Shown here piece by piece: positions 18,283 through 27,900 of a DNA stretch of 64,000 nucleotides. Under the pieces are notes generated by a model that had not been told where the DNA came from, ran no database searches, and saw only the letters and a program-made list of their open reading frames with translations. Made by a program: the position numbers and the translations under genes. The stretch comes from CAZIUL01 sp964542475. GTDB taxonomy: Bacteria > Planctomycetota > B15-G4 > CAYZWU01. The stretch covers positions 1-64,000 of the forward strand of contig CAZIUL010000017.1 in NCBI GenBank assembly GCA_964542475.1. The letters run 5' to 3'. Within the stretch, counting starts at the first letter, position 1. Each line of letters opens with the position of its first letter.

Positions 18283-21200
18283 TCACTCCTCGCCGATACA
18301 AAAAAGGTGAACATCTCCACGGATGTAGATGCGGCCGTTTACAAAGGCGGGTGAAGCCTTCACGGTTTCGCCAAGCCCGGATACGCTTTCCGCCTGCTCG
18401 AACTCCCGCGATGCCTTGACCCGGTACATGTCTCCGTCCTCGCTCAGAAGCAGGATCCACTCTCCCACCAGGCTTGGAGAGGCCTGAAACATCGCGTCGA
18501 TCTCATGCTCCCAGACGAGCTCCCCGCTCCCGGTTTCATAGCAGGAAATCCCGCCCATCGTGGATAAAAGAAAGATCAGCTCGCCGTTGCTCACAGGGCT
18601 GCAGATGTCAGGGGCGGCGCAGTCCACGGTCCACGCAAGGTGTGTCTCGGTCACATCCCCCCTGCCGTCGGTGCGAAGCGCGTGAAGGGCGGAGTAGGGC
18701 TGGATCACGAAAACCAGTTCGTTCGCGTAAACCGGCGAAGGAGCCACATCCGTACCCATGAGATCAGCCTGCCAGAGCAGCTTTCCTGAGACCGGATCGT
18801 ACGCAATCACGAGCGGATCAGAGCACGTGATCAGTTGCTGCTCAGCACCCGTATCGATTAAAATGGGCGATGTCCACGATCCTGCCACGGGCCGAAACTG
18901 CTGCCATTTTGTGCGTCCGGTGCTTCCTTCCAGGGCAAAGAGCACGGACTGCCTGTCATCCGCCTGCCCCTGGTCGTACTGGATCAGAAGACTGTTCTCA
19001 TGAAATGTCGGCGATGTCGCGTAGCCGTAGAGGTTGTCGGGCAGGCCCATGTTCCGGGCCCAGAGCAGGTTGCCGTCAAAATCGAAGCATGCGGCATCCC
19101 CGTCGACGAAGAGGGCATAGGCGCGCTCTCCATCAACAGCCATCGTGGAGGCAGCGTATCCCGTGTCCTCGTACACCTCCACCTCGATCCCCGTGTTGCC
19201 TGGAACGCGTTCCACCATACGCTGCCACAACAGCTCGCCGGTGTCCGCGTCGAAGCAGAACACCTCCTTGCCCTGCTCGTCAGCGCCCGATAAAAAGACG
19301 CGGTCGCCCCACACCACGGGCGAGCCGTACCCGGGCCGCACAACCTCTGTCTTCCACAGGATCCCTTTACCGCTCGCCGCATCCCACTTCTCGGGCGCGT
19401 TGTCAAAACTGGATATGCCGAGCCCGCCCGGCCCGCGGAACCTGGGCCAGTTTTTACGGATTTCTTCGGGGGTAGGAGGAGCGTGCTCTGCCGGCAGCCC
19501 GGTTTCGCTTTCACCGCTCGAACTCTCCGTTGAAGGAAGGACCAGATCAACCTCCCCAATCGATGCCAGTGCCAGGAAGCTGCCCGCGATCAAAAGAGCC
19601 GACACCGTTACCGCGCGCCTGGCCCTGCCAAGCGCTTTTGCATGCAGGTCAGGCTCTTCCCCGGCCGGTTGCGGCATGGGAGGCTCCTGCCCGATCACAT
19701 GCACCCTCTTCAGCGCCATCACAAAAACCGCAAGCCCCGCGAGTAAAAGGTAAGCTCCCCTCCTGATGAACTCCCGCTCAAGGAAATACTCCTCCCTCTC
19801 CTCTAGATCCATTTCGCGGAACTCCTGTACGAGCGCCCCATCCCCCGGATTTTCAACCAGGCTGTTCTTCAGCTCCGCAAGACGCTGAAAATGGAGCGGC
19901 TCCTTTCCGGACAGGGAAGCTTTCTGCGAGACGAAGCTCGAAGCCATGAGAACGATCACAACAAGAGAAAACGCGCCCGCCACAACAGCCACACCCAGGG
20001 AAGCCGATCGTTTCACGCTTCTCTTCCGCTCCTCCGGTTCCGCGCCCCGGCCTTTTTGCTGCTTGAGCCGGTCGAGCTCCACAGGACAGTATGAAAAACA
20101 GCGCGCGCACGCATAGCACCCGGCCCGGTCCGCCTCGTACTCCGCTCTACTCCTGAACAGGGACAGGCTTATCAGCTTGAACGCAACAGCCAGGCCCAGG
20201 AACGCCCCAAGAATCGATCCTCCGAACACGAACTCCTCTCGCAGCAGGCGCGCTTCTTCATAGAGGCTGCTTATCGTCTCGCCCGTGTTACGAAACGCTT
20301 CGCTCGCATCAACCGTTCCCTGTTCCAGCCCGGCCTCTTCCTGCTGGATACGCTCTGCCAGGCGCACTGTCGCGTGCATGCGCGCGCACGGCTTCCCAAA
20401 GATCGAACCGAGCCACATTCCTGCCAGCACCAGCACAGGAATGAGCGATAGCAAAAGAACCAGCCTCCTCTTGTCCCTGCCGCCCGGGCGGGCAGCCTCC
20501 TCCGGAGTGGCGGGATCGATTGCGCCGAAAGGACAGGACTCTTCGCAAAGCCTGCACCGGATGCACTCGCTGGGAGTGATGGTCACCCGCCACTTCGAAA
20601 CGCGGGAAAGCCACCTGAGGAGCACCCCGTAAGGGCAGAAAAAGCGGCAGTACGGCCTTCCCACGAAGATGCTGATCAGCAGGAACGAAAAACCCAGAAC
20701 CACCATGTTAGCGGAGCCGGAAAGGCGGAAGATCGCAACGAACGGGTCGTACTCGCAGATGATGAACGCGCTGCCGGTTGCGGCAAAAAGCACGGCCGCG
20801 CCGAGGTACAGGTAGGCGAGCAGCCCCAGTGCATGCTGCAGCGCCGGCGGAACCGCAACAGGACGGACCAGCGCCAGGTCCTGGAACGCTCCCAAAGGGC
20901 AGACCGCTGCGCAGAAAACCCGGCCGAAGAACAGCGTGAAGAGCAGGGGGATGATGAAGAAAAACAGCACTGACACAGGTATGGCGTAGCCGCTGTCGAA
21001 CAGGGCAAGGGTCACGTTCTGCACCGCGCCGATGGGGCAAACGCACCCTTCCCTGTAGAATCCGAAATAGGCGAGTGAAAACAGGGCAAGGCCGAATATC
21101 GCCTTGCGGCTGCGTTTTTTCAGCGCAAAGAACGAAGCGAGAGAGACGCAGGCGAGAAGCACGGCCATGTCCAGGAAGCTCAGAAGCTGCGCCCTGGGCG

Positions 21201-21339
21201 CGGGTGTTGTGGTGACGGGCAGCTCGTAGCCGCTCTCGAAGTCCGGCGGAGGGAACCGCTGCACAGCGTCATCAATGCCCTGGCCGGCAAGGATGGGCAA
21301 AAGGCAGATCACTGCATGTGCAATAGCTGAAACGATCAT
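18283..21339 (-). CDS. NapH/NosR-like membrane polyferredoxin fused to PQQ-like propeller
   Basis: 1018 residues. Membrane part (1-~600): several helices with CVCP (99-102) and two CXXXCP motifs (143-148, 231-236), as in NapH and NosR. Cytoplasmic [4Fe-4S] ligands are C259/C262/C265/C269, and a second set is C408/C411/C414/C418 (CYACARCFSYCP). Further helices lie near 453-470, 527-545 and 578-597. After the last helix a PQQ-like propeller runs from ~631 (WPRFRGPGGLGIS) to the end. The topology puts ferredoxin clusters inside and the propeller outside, linked in one chain. The ATG at 21339 overlaps the previous stop (ATGA). I know of no described protein with this fusion; NapH and NosR normally pass quinol or other electrons to periplasmic partners. 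Confidence 0.9.
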   Translation of the reverse strand: MIVSAIAHAVICLLPILAGQGIDDAVQRFPPPDFESGYELPVTTTPAPRAQLLSFLDMAVLLACVSLASFFALKKRSRKAIFGLALFSLAYFGFYREGCVCPIGAVQNVTLALFDSGYAIPVSVLFFFIIPLLFTLFFGRVFCAAVCPLGAFQDLALVRPVAVPPALQHALGLLAYLYLGAAVLFAATGSAFIICEYDPFVAIFRLSGSANMVVLGFSFLLISIFVGRPYCRFFCPYGVLLRWLSRVSKWRVTITPSECIRCRLCEESCPFGAIDPATPEEAARPGGRDKRRLVLLLSLIPVLVLAGMWLGSIFGKPCARMHATVRLAERIQQEEAGLEQGTVDASEAFRNTGETISSLYEEARLLREEFVFGGSILGAFLGLAVAFKLISLSLFRSRAEYEADRAGCYACARCFSYCPVELDRLKQQKGRGAEPEERKRSVKRSASLGVAVVAGAFSLVVIVLMASSFVSQKASLSGKEPLHFQRLAELKNSLVENPGDGALVQEFREMDLEEREEYFLEREFIRRGAYLLLAGLAVFVMALKRVHVIGQEPPMPQPAGEEPDLHAKALGRARRAVTVSALLIAGSFLALASIGEVDLVLPSTESSSGESETGLPAEHAPPTPEEIRKNWPRFRGPGGLGISSFDNAPEKWDAASGKGILWKTEVVRPGYGSPVVWGDRVFLSGADEQGKEVFCFDADTGELLWQRMVERVPGNTGIEVEVYEDTGYAASTMAVDGERAYALFVDGDAACFDFDGNLLWARNMGLPDNLYGYATSPTFHENSLLIQYDQGQADDRQSVLFALEGSTGRTKWQQFRPVAGSWTSPILIDTGAEQQLITCSDPLVIAYDPVSGKLLWQADLMGTDVAPSPVYANELVFVIQPYSALHALRTDGRGDVTETHLAWTVDCAAPDICSPVSNGELIFLLSTMGGISCYETGSGELVWEHEIDAMFQASPSLVGEWILLLSEDGDMYRVKASREFEQAESVSGLGETVKASPAFVNGRIYIRGDVHLFCIGEE

Positions 21340-21905
21340 CCGCTTGTGCGCGCCCCTTTCAACAGGTAAGGCCGGTCGATTGGCACCCTCTGATAAGCGT
21401 CAGAGGGGCATGCCGCGGCAATGGAGCACTCGTTGCAGTTCTTGCACAGGTCATGCCTGACCTGGAGGTACAGGGATGAGTTGCCAAAGGAGCTGCACCC
21501 CTTGACGCATTTACCGCACCCTATGCAGAGTTTTTCGTCGATCTTGTACTCGAAGTAGGGATCTTCCACATAAGTGCGGATTATTGCGCCCGTGGGGCAG
21601 AGCTGGTTTTCCGCACCGGTGTCCAGCGCTCTTGGATCAGGATCGAAAAAACCGGTGCAGAGCTTGCAGTACCCGCACATGGAAAAGTCATGAAAGCATT
21701 TGACTGCTGACTCCTTCTGCACGCAATAGGTGGCGCAGTTTCCGCAGGCAATGCACTTTTGCGGATTGATCTGCCAGAGCGTGCCTCCCTGGCGCGCGCG
21801 CCACAACGCCATGCCGGCCACCCCGCCGACTGCGAGCAGGAGGCTGCTGCGCAGGCCGCCCGAGACGAGGCTGCGGCGGGTGACCTTTTTTTCATGCGTG
21901 CTCAT
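21336..21905 (-). CDS. Tat-exported polyferredoxin (NapG/NrfC-like)
   Basis: 189 residues from ATG 21905, in a 4-base overlap with the small gene upstream. Twin-arginine signal VTRRSLVSGG followed by a hydrophobic stretch (SLLLAVGGVAGMAL). Cysteine clusters starting at ~C51 (CIACGNCATYC), CGYCKLC, CIGCGKCVKGC and CKNCNEC ... CP support four [4Fe-4S] centres. NapG-type proteins relay electrons between a NapH-type membrane protein and a periplasmic enzyme. That fits the next gene, which encodes the NapH-like fusion and overlaps by ATGA. Confidence 0.9.
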   Translation of the reverse strand: MSTHEKKVTRRSLVSGGLRSSLLLAVGGVAGMALWRARQGGTLWQINPQKCIACGNCATYCVQKESAVKCFHDFSMCGYCKLCTGFFDPDPRALDTGAENQLCPTGAIIRTYVEDPYFEYKIDEKLCIGCGKCVKGCSSFGNSSLYLQVRHDLCKNCNECSIAAACPSDAYQRVPIDRPYLLKGARTSG

Positions 21906-22141
21906 GGCTGCTTCTCCTTTCGCTCCTGCCGAGCGGCCCTGGCAGGCTGCAGGCCGCACCTGCCGAATGCGCCGCATGCCCTGCACACGGAAGGATCCGC
22001 GCAGGCGCCTTCGCGCTTCACCCGGCGGCTTCTCCGGGTTGTGACCGCGCCGATGACGCAAAGACACCCGAGTGCGGCGCCCCTGCCAAGAGCGCGCATG
22101 AGCTCGCGTCTGCTGTGCCGCATGTCCGCGGGATCACTCAT
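21902..22141 (-). CDS. Small Tat-signal Cys protein (79 aa)
   Basis: Starts at ATG 22141, 8 bases inside the end of the NHL gene, and ends in an ATGA overlap with the ferredoxin gene; this tight packing argues it is real. The N-terminus has SRRELMRALG followed by a hydrophobic run (GAALGCLCVIGAV), a Tat-like signal or anchor. The short mature part is very basic and carries four cysteines (C47, C53, C56, C62) that could hold one Fe-S cluster or metal. No known family recognised. It may be a small electron-transfer or assembly partner of the NapG/NapH-like pair. Confidence 0.65.
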   Translation of the reverse strand: MSDPADMRHSRRELMRALGRGAALGCLCVIGAVTTRRSRRVKREGACADPSVCRACGAFGRCGLQPARAARQERKEKQP

Positions 22142-23156
22142 CTTTACTCTCCAACTCGAATATCCGCAGCTCCGAAGTCGCCGGATCCAGAACGAAAACC
22201 CTGCCGCTAGAATCCACGGCCACATCAAGTCCAACACGCGTTTTGTCGTACCCCGGTGCCGCGCAGAGGCTGTCGTGGCGCTCGAACAGCTCGGGACCGG
22301 CAACAACGCCCACGAACTCACCATCCCTGTCATATACTTTTACCCGTGTGAGCCCCTTTTCGCTGGTGACAAAACCTTCCCCGGCCGGAAGCATCGCAAA
22401 GTTCACAGGGTTGCAGCAGCCGCAAAAGCCGGCCACATCAACGTTCGAGAATCCGCCCCACCAGCTCATAAGGTCGCCTTTCAGATTGTACGCCTCGATG
22501 CGGTGTTCTCCCGTGTTCGCCACGTGTAGCAGGCTGTCCGGGGATACTGCCGCATCAAAGAAAGGGCTCGGTATCACGAACCCTCCGAACGAATCCTGCA
22601 GCTCACCTGAAATGCTGTACTTGAGAACCTTCCTGTCGCCCCAGTCCGCGACGAACAGCGTGTTGTTCGAGACCGAGATCGAGGTGAGATGCGCATCAGG
22701 GCCTGCGCTCTCCCACCGCTTCTGAAGAACTCCGTCTTTTCCGTACTGCTCCACCCGGCCGTTCACACCCACGTACACCCTGCCGTCATCCGCAACCGCG
22801 ATGCAGCCGGGCTCGCCATTCATCTTGATCTCCAGGTGCGGCTCATCTCCCACGAAACGATAAGCGCGCACGGACAGGTCGCCTGCCACCCAGATCACAT
22901 CCTCCGGGCCCACTGCCAGAGCGCGCGCCTCGTCAAAGCCGGTGGGCACGGCCTTCCCGACCTCTTTGTAGAGCACCAGTGACGGATCGGTTACGCGCAT
23001 ATGCTCGATATCGTATTGAAATTCGCTACCCAGGCCGCTTCCTTTCTCGCCCGTGGTGTCCATGTAAAGAACAGCCAGGACCGCAACAGCAGCGGCAAGC
23101 AGGAGTAAAGCCGCGATCCACGGTGTGCTCGAATAGCCGTTTTTCCTGTTCAGCAT
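22134..23156 (-). CDS. Membrane-anchored NHL-repeat propeller protein
   Basis: 340 residues; ATG 23156 has a strong GGAGG site 4 bases upstream, itself inside an ACGGATTAACACGG repeat. One N-terminal membrane helix (WIAALLLLAAAVAVLAVLY) anchors a six-bladed-type NHL propeller outside the membrane. Blade motifs include ARALAVGPEDVIWVAG, GCIAVADDGRVYVG, TSISVSNNTLFVAD, DVAVDSSGRVFVLD. A CGCC cluster sits in blade 4-5 (VAGFCGCCNPVNFAML), unusual for NHL domains and a possible redox or metal site. It is translationally coupled with the small Tat protein. Confidence 0.88.
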   Translation of the reverse strand: MLNRKNGYSSTPWIAALLLLAAAVAVLAVLYMDTTGEKGSGLGSEFQYDIEHMRVTDPSLVLYKEVGKAVPTGFDEARALAVGPEDVIWVAGDLSVRAYRFVGDEPHLEIKMNGEPGCIAVADDGRVYVGVNGRVEQYGKDGVLQKRWESAGPDAHLTSISVSNNTLFVADWGDRKVLKYSISGELQDSFGGFVIPSPFFDAAVSPDSLLHVANTGEHRIEAYNLKGDLMSWWGGFSNVDVAGFCGCCNPVNFAMLPAGEGFVTSEKGLTRVKVYDRDGEFVGVVAGPELFERHDSLCAAPGYDKTRVGLDVAVDSSGRVFVLDPATSELRIFELESKDE

Positions 23157-23218
23157 GGCTCCTCCGTGTTAATCCGTGTTCTGTCAAGGGCCGGACTGGC
23201 GAAAATTTTTTGTCCTAT

Positions 23219-23390
23219 CCCGCTTATTTCATCCTCTCCTGCTGCGGCACCGTAACCTGCGCTGTGGCTGCGTTTCATGCCAGGAGACGATCCTCAACCT
23301 GTAGGAACAGGCCTGCGGTCGTCACCTGACATGCGCCTTGCCACAACACAGGTTACGGCACCTCGCGACGAAGAGTATGAAATAAGCGGG
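23219..23390 (+). mobile_element. 172-bp palindromic MITE-like element, copy A
   Basis: Terminal inverted repeats CCCGCTTATTTCAT / ATGAAATAAGCGGG, long imperfect arms, and a small central hairpin (CCTGT-AGGA-ACAGG). Flanked by a perfect 4-bp direct repeat CTAT (23215-23218 and 23391-23394). About 95% identical to copy B. It sits in the 327-base gap between the PQQ-like gene (ends 23484) and the NHL gene (starts 23156), within the long minus-strand operon; the rest of the gap holds two ATCCGTG repeats and no gene. Confidence 0.9.
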
Positions 23391-23430
23391 CTATTGGTAT
23401 TTCATTTCGGGAACAGTCAACAAAAATCCT

Positions 23431-23460
23431 TTTATCCGTGTTCATCCGTGGTTCTTGCCT
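23431..23460 (-). repeat. ATCCGTGTTC repeat, copy 2
   Basis: Reads TTTATCCGTGTTCATCCGTGGTTCTTGCCT on the plus strand in two adjoining parts, 23 bases past the stop of the PQQ-like gene at 23484. A shorter version (tccgtgttaatccgtgtt) lies at 23164-23181 and supplies the ribosome site of the NHL gene. Confidence 0.65.
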
Positions 23461-23483
23461 TCTTTCCTGTTCGTTCTCAACTC

Positions 23484-24878
23484 TCACCTCTTCCCGGTCA
23501 TGTCCAGGCAGCTCATGCGTGTCAGGTCGCGCACAATGAGCCTTCCGCCGGCAAAAGCCATGGGTCCCCACGAATCATGCCCCTTGAGCACGCTTGTCCG
23601 GTCCACGAGGTCAAACGCTTGGGGATCAGCTTCCACGCGGCTGAGCAGGCATGAATCGTTCATCACATAGATCATGGAGCCGGCCATGATGTAGGGACCA
23701 AGACCGAACTTGTACGCGCTCGAGCTGGACCATTTTTCGTTGCCATCGAGATCCAGGCAGACCAGCTGCCCGTCAGGACGCACTCCGTAGATGTGGTCCT
23801 GATAAAAGATCGGGGTGTGCTGCGCTGAACCGAACCGTTCCGGGCCCAGACGGAAAAGTATACGCGGCTCGATCCTGCCCTGCTTCTCTTCGAGCTGAAG
23901 CATCATGGATCCGGATCCGTACCCGCCGCAAAGGAAGATGCGGCCTTTTCCCACATCCACCGGCGTGGGAACCGTGGCCATGCGGATCCTCCACTCATCA
24001 GTCTTCCACAGGATGCTGCCGTCTTCGGCGGACACACCTGCCACGCCTCGGGATCCGCAGTATACATAGAACCGCCTGTTGCTGAACTCCATTGGAAGGA
24101 TGGATGAGTGGGTCATTTTCCAGCCGCTGTTGTTCGGCGCCTGCCACGCGATTTCTCCTGTACCGCAGTCCACAGCGATCATCAGGGCGGAACCGCCCGG
24201 CGCGAGGATGACCCGGCCCCCATCGATGATCGGGCACTGCCCGGCGTACCAGGGAGGGACAGTGGCACCGAACTCGCGGACCAGGTCAATAGCCCAGATC
24301 AGCTCACCGCTCAATGAGTCGAGGCAGGTGACGTGGCACTTCGGGCCCAGGGCCACAACAAACTCGCTGTTGACAGCAGGCACTGTGCGGCTCATGCCGT
24401 GGTTTCTTTTGATCTTGACATGGTATGAGTAACGCCAGATCTCGTGGCCGTCATCCAGGGAAAGGCAGCGCAGGGCATCCGCCTCGTTTTCCCGGTCGTA
24501 GTCGAGCACGTAGACGCGTCCGCTGTGCACTGCAGCGCCCGCATGACCTTCCCCCACGTCAATGGACCAGCAGCAGGGAAAGCCCTGCCCCTTGCCCGCC
24601 GGGGTAAACCGCTCCGTGCTGATGTTGTCCAGGTTTGAGCCGCGAAAACACGGCCAATGGCCGGGCAGGTCCGATGGAACGCCTTCAGACATCGAGAGCA
24701 CGCCATCAAGGCTCCCCCGGTCATTCGCGCCGTGCAGCGCAGGATCCTGCCCATCCATGCCTGGAACCCGCCTTGTGAGTACGAGCGCAGAATCAGCCCG
24801 GATCCAGAGGCAAAGGGATATAAGCGCTGCTGCGCCCATAGCCGCGATGATCACCTTGTTGACCTGAGCTGCCCTCAT
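23484..24878 (-). CDS. Membrane-anchored PQQ-like beta-propeller
   Basis: 464 residues. N-terminal membrane helix (VIIAAMGAAALISLCLWI) without a cleavage site, so probably anchored. The propeller begins near HWPCFRGSNLDNIS and has typical blade edges (DDGHEIWRYSYHV; LSGELIWAIDLV; CGTGEIAWQAPNNSG; EDGSILWKTDEW). Follows the ABC permease by 30 bases on the same strand. Substrate unknown; exported scaffold or electron-transfer role are both possible. Confidence 0.88.
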   Translation of the reverse strand: MRAAQVNKVIIAAMGAAALISLCLWIRADSALVLTRRVPGMDGQDPALHGANDRGSLDGVLSMSEGVPSDLPGHWPCFRGSNLDNISTERFTPAGKGQGFPCCWSIDVGEGHAGAAVHSGRVYVLDYDRENEADALRCLSLDDGHEIWRYSYHVKIKRNHGMSRTVPAVNSEFVVALGPKCHVTCLDSLSGELIWAIDLVREFGATVPPWYAGQCPIIDGGRVILAPGGSALMIAVDCGTGEIAWQAPNNSGWKMTHSSILPMEFSNRRFYVYCGSRGVAGVSAEDGSILWKTDEWRIRMATVPTPVDVGKGRIFLCGGYGSGSMMLQLEEKQGRIEPRILFRLGPERFGSAQHTPIFYQDHIYGVRPDGQLVCLDLDGNEKWSSSSAYKFGLGPYIMAGSMIYVMNDSCLLSRVEADPQAFDLVDRTSVLKGHDSWGPMAFAGGRLIVRDLTRMSCLDMTGKR

Positions 24879-24908
24879 CTCACCTCTGCTTTAAAAAAGC
24901 TGCAGCGC

Positions 24909-27900
24909 TCACTCACATCTTAGTGCATGGAGAAAGTTCATTTTTGCCGACCACTTTGCAGCCAGCCATATCCAAAAAAAGCTCCCTGCCAGGATCGCTG
25001 CCAGGGTCAGGACCAGCGAAACCCATGGCACGTCCGTGCCCAGGGAATTCAGCGCGGGCCAGACCGCTACTCCCGCGGCTGCTGCGCCGCAGAAGGTGCC
25101 TGTAATGAGGAGCCGGCCGTGCTCGAGAAAAAGAAGCCGGCCCAGCCGGGCGCTGCTGAACCCGACCGCCTGGAGCAAGGCAAGCTCGCCGCGGCGCTCC
25201 TCAACATTGCGAAAAAGAACCAGCGCAAGTCCCATGCTGCCCAGAAGAAGGCCCAGCCCGCCGAGCACCTGGAACATGGAGAGGTACGTGCTCTCAACCG
25301 CGTACAACGCTGCGAGACGGTCCCTTGTTCGTTTCACATCGAGCCCGACGTTCCTTGCGCCCCTGCGAAGGGCGCTCGAAACATGGTCCTGCTTTCCCAG
25401 GGGCGCGTCCACGAGGAACAGGCGGTACCCTTCCTCCGATGGAAAACAGCCGGAAAACCTATTTTCGCTGATTATCAGGCTGCCCTGAAAGATCGAGCTC
25501 TTCAAGGCAGCGACGAGCTTTATGGAGAACGGCCGGCCTTCCTCGTCAATGTATTCGATGATGTCGCCCACCTTCCTGTTCAGCCCCCACACGATGGTTG
25601 CCTGGTCCGCCACAGCAGGCACCATACCGTTGGGAAGCTCCCTGTTCAACAGGAGCCAGGGGTTTTCCCTGCCCATGCCTTCCATGGTTTGAACGAAGGT
25701 GAACGATTCTCTCTGTTGAAACTTCTCCGGCACAACACCCAGGAGACGCGGCTGCTGCGCCCGGTTGAGGTTCAAGCAGCTCGCATCATCCCCATCCCGC
25801 ACGCGAAGGTTCACAACATGCGTACCACGCATGGCATCCTCATCCACACCCAGGGCTGCACGCGCTTTTTCCGTGTCCAGGCCGTGAAGAACCGGCAGCG
25901 AGGACTCCCCTGCGATGACAAAGCCGCCCGTGCCCGAAGCGCGCTCCTCCGCGCCCTCCAGGGGGTTTCTCCGGTTCGCACCCACGGCAAAAACGAGGAA
26001 GGTGCCGCAGGCCAGCATAGCTGTGACACCCAGGCTGCGGCTCCTGCGCCTCGATGCGTTCAGCATGCCGAGCCCGGCAAGGGAAAAGGCGGCTTTGAAG
26101 GAGACCGCTGCCCCGCGGGAGAGCAGGCCGTGGGTCAGGGCCAAGCCGCTCACCAGGAGAAGCACGCCCGCGCTGAAAAATGCGGCTGCGCCTGAGCCGT
26201 CCCCTGCTGCCCCGTCTAGGACAGACCATGCGACCACTGTTGCCGCGCCAAGAGCTGCGGCGCCCGCTAGAAGAAAACCGGGCTTTCGCGCGGAGCGCCC
26301 CTTCACGAGGGGATCAAACCCCGCGTCATTGTCGAGCATCACGCGCACCTCGTGTCTTGCCTGGCGCTTCAAGGTGACCCACACGGCAGCCACAGCCATG
26401 CACACACCGCATGCCCCGCCAACAGCGAGTGTCAGCCATTCCACGTGAAGCTGAACCGCCGCACCTGCCACGGCATCGCTCCAGAACGTAGCGAGCCCGC
26501 GGATCAGGAACCAGGTGTAGCACACGGCCCCTGCCACGCCAAGGAGCGCCCCCGCCCCTGCGAGCACGACCCCTTCGAAAAGAAGCAGCCTGCCGGCCCT
26601 TCGTCTTGTGAAACCCAGGGCCAGGAGAACGCCTGTCTCTCTCTTTCGCTGGTCCACCCCGAGCGAAAAGAGCAGGCCCATCAGGACAAGGGCCGCGGCA
26701 ACGAGAAAGAAGCTCAGCCCAAGAAACAGCGGGCCGAAATCCAGGGCCTGGCTGCCTGCGAGATGCGCTTGCCTGCGCACGGGACGGAAGAAGAGGCCCA
26801 TTGATGCGGGGGCAAGCTCCCGGCGCAGCGCTTCTTCGATGCGCTGCAAAGAGGGACGCTGTTTAGAACCCTCACCCTCTGCTAAAGGACAGCGCACCGC
26901 TGTCAGCGATCCGAACCTGCCGCCCCAGAGCTCCTGCCCCGCCTCCAAGGTTATGATGGCCTTGGGCGTGCCCCTGTACTTCTCCCAGTACTCCTCGTCC
27001 CTGTCCCGGATCCTGGACAAGTCGATCTCCGTGCCGGGATCCCACTCCCTGCAGCTTTTCGATTTTGCAAGACCGGGGAAATCAGGCACGAGCTCCCTGT
27101 CCAACGCCTTGCTCTGCATGGGCAAAACCGAGCTGATGCGAAAGCGCGCCTTTCGCTCCTCCAGGCGCCTGCCCGGGCCCATGACAAAGAAAGCCATGTT
27201 CAGCTCATCCCCGGGCCGGGCGCCAAGATCCTGTGCGAGCCACTGGTTGATCATGACCTCGTCACTCGCAAGCTCCTGGTGCATGAACGGAGGTGTGCTT
27301 TTCCCGGGATCGAGAGGACCGATCGCTGCAACGAACGAGTAAGGGACGTGTCTCTGCCCCACGCTTAGGTCGTTCACAAAATATGTGAGGATGCCGTGGG
27401 CTCCGGGCATTGCCTCGCGCGCCGCCCTGCCGACCTCGGCATCGAGAAAGACCCTGCTCGATCGAAGCTCTGTCCGGCCGGAGCCCCGAACCTTTCGCAC
27501 GATCAGGCCGACGTCATCAGGGATGAAGCACCGTTTCAGCGCCTTGTCAGCACTTTCAATCGTAACAGAGCCGGCAGCTCCGGCACCCACCAGGAGAAGG
27601 TTGGCTTTACCCTCGACATCAACGCTCCTTCCCAGCTTTTCCAGGGGCAGGAAAACGTTGTACGGCGAGGCCTGGTCGACAAGGAGGCTGAAGCGGCCAA
27701 ACCCCTCATCAGTGACAACTGAACCGGTGGTAAGCCTGAGTGTTGTCGAGAGCTCCTTGTCCAGCGAAAGGGGAGCTTCACCGTGCATGGCATGGGGCTT
27801 CTCAACCCTCAGCAGGAGTTCGTCCCCGATATCAATCCCGAGCGCGCGCGCAAGGGCCCGGTTCAGCACGATCTCGTCTTCGTTCACGTTTCCGTTCACG

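Noticed and set aside
24927..26195. 422-codon plus-strand frame
   Set aside because: Antisense to the ABC permease, low-complexity composition, no motif; a shadow frame.
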